35,000 nucleotides of DNA from Neocallimastix lanati (nom. inval.). Its lineage: Eukaryota > Neocallimastigomycota > Neocallimastigomycetes > Neocallimastigales > Neocallimastigaceae. Under the pieces are notes generated by a model. The model was given only the letters and a program-made list of their open reading frames with translations, searched no databases and was not told where the DNA came from. Of this stretch, positions 25,627 to 35,000 are shown in pieces (the first letter of the stretch is position 1; each line of letters opens with the position of its first letter). Made by a program: the position numbers and the translations under genes. The stretch lies in contig JACVTC010000027.1 in the NCBI GenBank assembly GCA_016946835.1, positions 1,267,501 to 1,302,500 on the forward strand, given 5' to 3'.

Positions 25627-26001
25627 ATTATCATCATTCAATATACTAATGATGGCGGAAATGCAGTATTTGAAATCTTAAAGATCGGCTCGGGGGAAAG
25701 AAGGCGATTTATTAATAATATTTTTCAATCACCTTCGAACGAGTCTTCTTTCCCGATTTCATATTTTATGGGGCTTGCGGAATTCCTTACTAACGTTATG
25801 CCTATTGTGATTGGTGATTTTTACACCATGATTGATTTGTATAGTGTTAGACCTACCGTTGTCAAGAGCGTCGACGTCGTAACGATAAGGCAAAGAAGAA
25901 ATTCTGATACAGATTCGAATGATAATTTTCATCCACATGGAGTTATCTTCGATGAATGGGAAGAGTTAGAGGCCATTTCGTCCTCGAATCTCATAACGTA
26001 G
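25627..26001 (+). CDS. Unidentified ORF of unusually high GC
   Basis: An open frame runs from just after a stop at 25624 to TAG at 25999-26001, about 124 codons. The first in-frame ATG is at 25768, giving 77 aa, but the protein-like reading clearly starts upstream (NAVFEILKIGSGERRRFINN at about 25660-25720), without an in-frame ATG. Either it is a terminal exon whose acceptor I cannot see, or it is a 5'-truncated gene. The visible product continues SYFMGLAEFLTNVMPIVIGD, RPTVVKSVDVVTIRQRR, an Asp/Asn/Ser-rich linker, then FDEWEELEAISSS. Codons such as GCG, TCG, CGA, GGG and GTC are frequent here and rare in every other gene of the window. I do not recognise the family. Confidence 0.45.
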   Translation: MIIIQYTNDGGNAVFEILKIGSGERRRFINNIFQSPSNESSFPISYFMGLAEFLTNVMPIVIGDFYTMIDLYSVRPTVVKSVDVVTIRQRRNSDTDSNDNFHPHGVIFDEWEELEAISSSNLIT

Positions 26002-27059
26002 TTTTTTAATATTAATATAAAAAAAAAATTTCATGTATTTAAACCTCATGTATTTTTTAAAGAAAAAAATATTATTAAATAAAGTTTATTCCTAGTCTAA
26101 AAAAGAAAAAATATATATATATATATATATATATACTAATGATAATAATGATCATTATAAAAAGTTAATTTTTAATTTTTTTTTAAAACAAAAAAAAAAA
26201 AAAGGAAAAATGATTATATGGAATATATTCAATCATAAATATATATGAAATTTTAATAAAAGGAAAAAGATTTTTACATAAAATAAAAAATTTATAATGA
26301 AAACTTAAAAATAATTTATAAAGTTTTTTCCTAATAATATATATTTGAAAATATTAAATATTTTCAATTATATATTATTAAAACTATAATAATAATTTAA
26401 GTTGGTTGTTAAGCATTTTTTATTCTAGTTTTTTATATTCCGTTATTCATTTATTCATATAATCAACTTCAATTCTTATATTTTTATATATAACCAATTC
26501 TAATTTTTAATTATATAAAATATTTGATAATCCATAAAGTTATTATTTTTATTTTTATCTTAAATCATTAACCAATATATATACATTTCCTTTTTTATAT
26601 AAAAAAAATAAAATAAAAATAAAAATAAAAAAAGATGATATTATTATTTATGTCTATTAACAAAAAATTAGATTAAAGAGTATACATAAATTGATAATAA
26701 TTCTCAAATAAATAATAAATATTCATTTACATCATAATTATTTTATAATGTTTATATTTTAATTATTTTTTAATCTTTATCTTCTAATTATATTAATAAA
26801 ATTTTTTAAATTTAAAAATTGTGTAATAGAATAAAATTTATATTAAATTAAATATATGTTATATTAAATCAAATTATCAAAGTAAAAAGTTAAAATAAAA
26901 AAATAGAATTTAAGGTTGAAAAACAATTTTTTTTCTTTTTATTTTATTTTTTTTAATTTTTTTTTTTTACTTTTTACTTTTTACTTTTTATTTTTTTATT
27001 TTTTTTGTTTTTAATTTATTTTTATTTGTATTGTTTTTTATGCATTTATTTTCTGTATT
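26002..27059. other. Non-coding AT-rich stretch
   Basis: Contains a (TA)n run at about 26110-26135, A/T homopolymers and a short ACTTTTT triplication at about 26969-26989. No gene or conserved feature is visible. Confidence 0.6.
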
Positions 27060-27645
27060 AAAAAAAAAATGTAATGTTAATTATATGATTTTAAATAAAA
27101 TAAAATTTGAAATAAATTGAATTTATTTTTTGAATAAATCTTGCTATAATTGTTTACATAAAAAAATATTAAAAAAGATTAAGAAAAAAAAAAGTATATA
27201 TTATAAATTAAAATATATTATTCTTTGTATTTTAGTTAATAAAAAGTTGATTATATAACTATTTTATATATAATTAAATTAAAAAGAATTAAATTTAATT
27301 GTTAAATGAATCTTGCTATAATTGTTATATAAAAAAAAAATGCAATAGTTGATTAAATGATTAATATGATAAAAATATATTAAAAAAAAAATGCAATAGT
27401 TTTTAAATGATTAATATGATAAAATATATTAAAAAAATGCAATAGTTGATTATATAATTAATATGATAAAAATATATATTAAAAAAAATGCAATAGTTGA
27501 TTATATAATTAATATGATAAAAATATATATTAAAAAAAATGCAATAGTTGATTAAATAATTAATATGATTTTAAAAATAATTAAATTTGAAATGAAATGA
27601 ATTAAACTTTTTAAATGAATCTTGATATATTGTTTACTTAAAAGA
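27060..27645. repeat. Tandem repeat with about 51-bp units inside larger repeated blocks
   Basis: The word TGCAATAG recurs at 27341, 27392, 27438, 27489 and 27540, that is at steps of 51, 46, 51 and 51 bp. Each is followed by a related unit of type TTGATTATATAATTAATATG then an A/T tail. Around this array a longer block recurs with ATCTTGCTATAATTGTT at about 27138 and 27309 and a variant at about 27620, each next to similar TTGAAAT-rich sequence, so the array is nested in a higher-order repeat. Confidence 0.8.
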
Positions 27646-27843
27646 ATTCAAAACAGTATGAAAAAAGAATTCTTATTACAAACTATTTTTGTATTTTAAA
27701 ACACAAAATCCTTTAAATTTGCCTATAAATAGTATTTAAATATTAAATATTAATAATTCATTTTATAATTCAAATTGAATTATTTATTATTAATTATTTT
27801 TTAAAAAAAATAATTAATAATAAATGCATAATTAAATAACAAT

Positions 27844-29894
<2,051 letters not shown>

Positions 29895-30121
29895 TTTCTA
29901 TTAATTTTCCACATAAAAAATATTTTTTTTTTTTTTTTTATAAAAAAAAAGATTAAGAAGTTTAAAATTCAATTAAATAAATTTATTAAATGATATTTGA
30001 TATAATAATAATTGAAGACCAAAAATTTACTTTAAAATTATTATTTCCTTCTTTATAAGATCTCCTAATTATTTTAATATATAACAATTATGTATTTTGT
30101 GTTATATAATTAGATTAATTT

Positions 30122-30174
<53 letters not shown>

Positions 30175-30780
30175 AATATATAACAATTATTTTTTTTATG
30201 GTATATTATTAATAATTATATTAATTTCCTCATTTAAATTTGATATATAGAGACATATTTAATTTAAATTCCTAATAAAAGGTTTTAATAGCAATTAAAT
30301 ACTTTTTTTTTTTTATTTGGAATTTTATATTAAATATGATTTATAATTTATTATGATAAATTAATCATTAATCATATAAAATTATAATTTATTAATATTT
30401 TAAAAGTTCATTAGAATAATATAAAAAAAAAAAGGAAAAAATTAATCCGAGTAAAATTTAAATTAATAGGATTTGACAAACGTTAAATTAAAAATTTTAT
30501 AAAGTATTAATAAATTTTTATACTAGTTAAAAATGCTACATTTTATTAATAATTAAAATTTATCTTGTAAAATTTAATGATTAAAAAAAAAAAGGACTTT
30601 CTATATTTAAATTTATAATTTTTATTTTTTTTTTTAAAAAAAAAATATATTTTATGTAAATTTGTTTTTACAATATTGATTTAACTACTAAATATTGTAT
30701 ACATAATCATTTTATATCATTTAAAAGATTTTGCAGTTTTAGATACTTGTATTATTTATTTGTTATTTAGATTGAATTTA
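29895..30780. other. Intergenic, upstream of the coiled-coil gene
   Basis: Contains a pure run of 43 A at 30129-30171. The sequence TTAATATATAACAATTAT is found on both sides of it (about 30075 and 30174), so the run may sit inside a small local duplication. No gene is visible. Confidence 0.6.
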
Positions 30781-30784
30781 ATAT

Positions 30785-31045
30785 TAGTTTGCTGCTGGTT
30801 TTGATATCAAACTGCAATTAAATGCATATTAGTTTGTATACTGCTTTGCACTAATTTTATACAAAAAACTATACTCCAAAAAAACATATTATTTGACATA
30901 GGTTTGGTACGGTTTTTATCATAAAACAGCAAGCAGATGATTTTGATTTGGATACAGTTTCGGATAGTTTTTAGCATAAAATAGCTATCAAATTACTGTT
31001 GGTTTTGGGTACTGTTTTTGATGATTTTTGGTATAAAAATATGAA
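30785..31045. repeat. Degenerate GGTTTTGGTAC-type repeat block
   Basis: A G/T-rich block, unusual for the window, with imperfect copies of a roughly 45-60-bp motif of the form TTTGGTAC(G/T)GTTTTT...ATAAAA(C/T)AGC. Copies begin near 30902 (TTTGGTACGGTTTTTATCAT), 30948 (TTGGATACAGTTTCGGATAG) and 31004 (TTGGGTACTGTTTTTGATGA), with a more decayed one near 30795. AAAACAGC, AAATAGC and similar ends suggest imperfect inverted complementarity (TTTTG/CAAAA). Confidence 0.6.
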
Positions 31046-31289
31046 AATCACGTGTTATTCATAATATAAAAATAAAATAGGTTTTATAAATTTTAATATA
31101 TTAACATTAATTATAAAAAATTGCTATTATTAAATATTAAGCAATAAATAATAAAAATAAAAAAAATAAATGTTACACATGTTTAATAAAATTTAATTCA
31201 AACTTTATAATTTCTAGATCATTAAATAATAGATTGTATATTATTAACATTATTAATACATATTTATCTTTAAATAAATAAAGCTAAAT

Positions 31290-32252
31290 AAAACAAAACA
31301 AAATAAAATAAAATAAAATAAAATAAAATAAAATAAAATAAAATAAAATAAAATAAAATAAAATAAATAGTAGAAATATAAATATAAAGTACAGATTGAA
31401 TAAAATAAAATAAAATAAAATAAAATAAAATAAAATAAAATAAAATAAAATAAAATAAAATAAAATAAAATAAATAGTAGAAATATAAATATAAAGTACA
31501 GATTGAATAAAATAAAATAAAATAAAATAAAATAAAATAAAATAAAATAAAATAAAATAAAATAAATAGTAGAAATATAAATATAAAGTACAGATTGAAT
31601 AAAATAAAATAAAATAAAATAAAATAAAATAAAATAAAATAAAATAAAATAAAATAAATAGTAGAAATATAAATATAAAGTACAGATTGAATAAAATAAA
31701 ATAAAATAAAATAAAATAAAATAAAATAAAATAAAATAAAATAAAATAAATAGTAGAAATATAAATATAAAGTACAGATTGAATAAAATAAAATAAAATA
31801 AAATAAAATAAAATAAAATAAAATAAAATAAAATAAAATAAATAGTAGAAATATAAATATAAAGTACAGATTGAATAAAATAAAATAAAATAAAATAAAA
31901 TAAAATAAAATAAAATAAAATAAAATAAAATAAAATAAAATAAAATAAAATAAAATAAAATAAAATAAAATAAAATAAAATAAAATAAAATAAAATAAAA
32001 TAAAATAAAATAAAATAAAATAAAATAAAATAAAATAAAACAAATATTAGAATATTAAATATAAAGTACAGATTGAATAAAATAAAATAAAATAAAATAA
32101 AATAAAATAAAATAAAATAAAATGAAATAAAATAAAATAAATAGTAGAAATATAAATATAAAGTACAGATTGAATAAAATAAAATAAAATAAAATAAAAT
32201 AAAATAAAATAAAATAAAATAAAATAAAATAAAATAAAATAAATATAAAAAT
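31290..32252. repeat. Compound satellite: (AAAAT)n alternating with a conserved ~33-bp unit
   Basis: Nearly 1 kb in which pentanucleotide AAAAT arrays (mostly about 12-18 copies) alternate with a conserved word beginning TAGTAGAAATATAAATATAA and ending GTACAGATTGAA. The conserved word begins at 31368, 31475, 31568, 31659, 31751, 31843 and 32142, with a diverged copy at about 32045. Steps are mainly 91-95 bp, with one double-length gap of about 200 bp that is pure (AAAAT)n. The regular step shows expansion as a whole unit and not just pentamer slippage. It ends about 1 kb before the epsin gene. Confidence 0.95.
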
Positions 32253-32255
32253 AAT

Positions 32256-33285
32256 AATAAAGATGAAAAATATTTTTATTTAAAAGTACTTTTATTTTAA
32301 AATTTCGATCATTATATATATAAAATAATCTTTACAAATCAATTTTTTATATAATGTATTAAAATAAAATTATGTATTTTAATTATTATTATATAGTTGT
32401 TTCAAATAAATAAAATAAAAAATATAAAAAAATATAATTAAATATAAAAAAAATACAAAAAATATAAAAAAATATAATTAAATATAAAAAAAATACAACA
32501 AAATAAATGATAAAAATTTCAATAAAAAATATAAAATAAAAGATAAAACCAAATAAATCTATATATTTTATTTATATTAACCTTCTGTTTAATTGATTAT
32601 TGATTATTTAAAAAAATTTATTGATAATATATATTTATATTGTAATTTATTTTTATAAATTTTAAATTATTTATATTTTAATTAATATATTTTCAATATA
32701 TATAATAAAAATTTTATTAAATTTAATTTAATCTAATATTGATTTTTAAAACTATAATAAATAAATATTATATTAATTATCAAAAAAAAAAAATTGTTTA
32801 TTCTCAAAATTATTATTGTTTTACTAGTATTAGTATAAAAAAAAAAAAAAAAAAAGAAAGTAGTAATAATTATAAACAAAATTCTTTTTGCGTAAAAGAT
32901 TAAAAACAGAGGGTTTTAATTATTAAAAGTATAAAGATATTTTATATATAAATATTTATAAAATTTAATGAAATATTTTGTTTTTATAATAATAAAAAAA
33001 ATTAAAAAAAATTCTTTTATTTATTTTTAATATATAATATTTTACAAAATGATAAAAGATTATTGTTACAAACCTTTTTCATTTTCTTTTTTTTTTTTTT
33101 TTTTTTTTTTTTATTATCTTATTTTAACAGGAATTTGATATACCAAAAAATAAAAGATTAGACGTAATAGACAAGAAACAAAGAAAATCATTTATAAATT
33201 AAATAATTTATAATTAAATAATATTTTCGAATATTAAATAACCATAAAACCTTATTATTTTTATTAAAAGTTTAAATAAATAATA
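32256..33285. other. Intergenic, upstream of the epsin-like gene
   Basis: AT-rich, with a 40-bp unit (starting AATATAAAAAAATATAATTA) present twice in tandem at 32421-32460 and 32461-32498 and a T run of about 23 at 33090-33112. The stretch 33132-33201 has exon-like composition after a good acceptor (see findings) and may be a 5' untranslated exon of the epsin gene. Confidence 0.55.
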
Positions 33286-34019
33286 ATGGATTCTCTTAAA
33301 AACATAACCTACTGGGATGCTGTAGGTTTAATTAATAAAGTTAAAAATGTTGTTATGAATTATTCTGAATGGGAAATCAAAGTTAGAGATGGTAAAATGA
33401 AATATATATTTAAAAACATTTCAATAATTCATATTAAAATTTATATGTTTTAATTATATTTTTTTTAATATAATATTACATTTTCTACAATTATATAGCA
33501 ACTAATAATGAACCTTGTAAGTTATAATAATTTTAGATTTATCAATTAAAAATTAATTTAATATTTAAGATATCTTTTTTTTAAAATAAAAAAAAAATAT
33601 AATTAAAAATGCAAATAATTTATGAAAAAACGAAAAGGGGGTGCTTCATCAACTTTAATGAAGGAAATTGCAAAAGGAACCTATCAATATGATAGTTTTA
33701 ATGATATTATGAATACTATTTATTCGAGGTAAAATTAAAAAAATTCAAATTTTATTATAATATATTTATTATCAATAATAAATTTCTAAAATTTCAAAAA
33801 TTTTTATATAAAAGATTAACTGAATGTACAGATGATAAATGGAGACAATGCTACAAAGTAATTTAACAATTTCAACAATAAATTAATAATAATAAATAAT
33901 CTTTACAAAAACAATATACTATAATAAAATATATTAATAAATAAAATAAAAAAAAAAAGAAAGAAAGAAATTTTACAAAATGATAATAATGATAATTAAT
34001 TTTTTTTCATTTTTATTTT

Positions 34020-34055
<36 letters not shown>

Positions 34056-34941
34056 CATTAAAAAATAGGCTCTTCAGCTTTTGGAATATTTAATTAAGAA
34101 TGGTTCTGAAAGAGTTGTTTCGAATTGTCATGAAAATATTTATGTCATTAGAGCCTTACAAAAATTTATATATGTTGACCCAAATGGAAAAGACCAAGGA
34201 ATAAATGGTATATTAAATAACATAAATAATAAATTTAAAAAATAAATAAAGAATAAAAGTAAATAAATAAATAAATAAATAAAATAGGATAAAAAAATAT
34301 TGAAATAGTAATAATTTATTAATTTATAATAATAAATAACAATAATGAAATATCATATTTATTTAAATTACAATAATAAAAAAATACTTTAATAGTCAGA
34401 GCTCGTGCTAAAGAAATTTATGACTTATTAAAAAATAAGGATAAAATTAATGAAGAAAGAGCTAAAGCTAAGGAAAATAAAAATAAATATAAGGGTGTAT
34501 CCTCAGCAAAAGCCCGTTATCAAGGATTCGGATCATCAAGTGGTTTTGGTTCAGGAACATCAAAAACTAGCTTCAGTAGTAATTGTAAGTTATAAATATA
34601 TATATTTATATATAGAATAAAAAATAAATACTAATTTAAATTTTTAATATTAAATATATATATATTTTATATATCTTAAATCTAATAAAGTCAAAGAAAT
34701 TAGCAAGAATGAAGAAGAAGCACATGCTGCTGCTGCTAGAGCTAAGGCTGCAAAAAAAGCATCTTCATCCTCTTCAAATACTAAAAAAGAAAATTCTACC
34801 TCATCAACCTCTGTTAAAGAAGCTAATTTATTAGATTTCGATTTTGATGCACAAACACCATCTTCCAACAATAATACAACTAAAGCCTCAACAAATGATG
34901 ATGAATGGGCTGATTTCCAATCATTTGATAGTAAATATTAA
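33286..34941 (+). CDS. ENTH-domain clathrin adaptor, epsin-R/Ent3-like, spliced, 278 aa
   Basis: These adaptors bind phosphoinositides through the ENTH domain and recruit clathrin and AP-1/GGA at the trans-Golgi and endosomes. Exons are 33286-33391, 33499-33516 (only 18 nt), 33638-33728, 33815-33857, 34069-34207, 34396-34584 and 34691-34941. The sum is 837 nt, giving 278 aa. The ENTH domain spans about residues 10-150: NVVMNYSEWEIKVRDATNNE, PWGASSTLMKEIAKGTY, LEYLIKNGSERVV, DPNGKDQGINVRARAKEIYD. The PWG codon for Trp is rebuilt across the 18-nt exon junction, which confirms the splice. It resembles epsin-R (CLINT1) and yeast Ent3 more than endocytic epsins, because NVVMNYSE and the GKDQGIN region follow that subgroup and there are no UIM or NPF motifs. 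The tail has a clathrin-box-like LLDFD (residues 242-246) and a C-terminal DEWADFQSF (266-274), the kind of acidic-aromatic motif bound by gamma-ear domains. Ala/Lys- and Ser-rich linkers separate them. Confidence 0.94.
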
Positions 34942-35000
34942 TACAAAAACTTATAAAATATATCTATAATATTTATATATTAATATTCTTATTGAAAATT

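Noticed and set aside
31270-32043. Minus-strand 257-codon open frame of FILFY repeats
   Set aside because: It is produced by reading the (AAAAT)n satellite; a pentamer repeat without stops stays open over long distances. There is no start context, no neighbour support and no non-repeat protein content.
31290-32252. CRISPR-like pattern (conserved 33-bp word at ~92-bp steps)
   Set aside because: The spacers are all the same AAAAT microsatellite, not unique sequence, and the genome is eukaryotic. It is a compound satellite.
34650-34871. Minus-strand frame opposite the last epsin exon
   Set aside because: Antisense reading of the Ala/Ser-rich tail; the plus-strand exon is in frame with the ENTH domain and ends in recognised adaptor motifs.

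Overview
The window is from a eukaryotic nuclear genome of extreme AT content. Genes are cut into small exons by very AT-rich GT...AG introns, and long homopolymer A/T runs, (TTA)n tracts and AT minisatellites are everywhere. The gene set reads as fungal-like (SMC1, PPWD1-type cyclophilin, OXR1-like TLDc protein, epsin-R/Ent3-like adaptor). A radial spoke head protein 9 homologue shows that the organism builds a motile flagellum. AT-rich DNA plus a flagellum points most naturally to a zoosporic fungus such as the anaerobic Neocallimastigomycota. That placement is inference; another AT-rich flagellate cannot be excluded from sequence alone. All gene models below were spliced by hand, and each keeps an open reading frame across every junction. 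Layout: 1-2543 (-) 5' end of an SMC1 cohesin subunit gene, running off the left edge. 2544-9984 is a 7.4-kb gene desert holding a decayed TFIIB pseudogene on the minus strand (about 3930-4725) and a fainter coding relic (about 4860-5350). 9985-12991 (+) is a TLDc-domain protein. 13822-15545 (+) is RSPH9. 16564-18626 (-) is an FMN-dependent 2-hydroxyacid oxidase ending in the peroxisomal signal SKL. 20235-23546 (+) is a WD40-cyclophilin (PPWD1). About 24395-25000 (+) is a broken C-terminal piece of a LINE reverse transcriptase. 24984-25398 is an odd TATAGCT-rich block bounded by a 16-bp direct repeat. 25627-26001 (+) is an unidentified ORF of strikingly higher GC. 27060-27640 is a tandem repeat. 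27844-29894 (-) is a coiled-coil protein of unknown function. 30790-31040 and 31290-32250 are two further repeat arrays. 33286-34941 (+) is an epsin-R/Ent3-like ENTH adaptor. The genes are unrelated housekeeping functions: chromosome cohesion, oxidative-stress-type TLDc, axoneme, flavin oxidase, spliceosomal peptidyl-prolyl isomerase and clathrin trafficking. They do not form a cluster or pathway. I do not see a clearly new multi-gene system. The points most worth a second look are the SKL-tagged oxidase in a probable anaerobe, the GC-shifted ORF, the TFIIB relic and the compound satellite.
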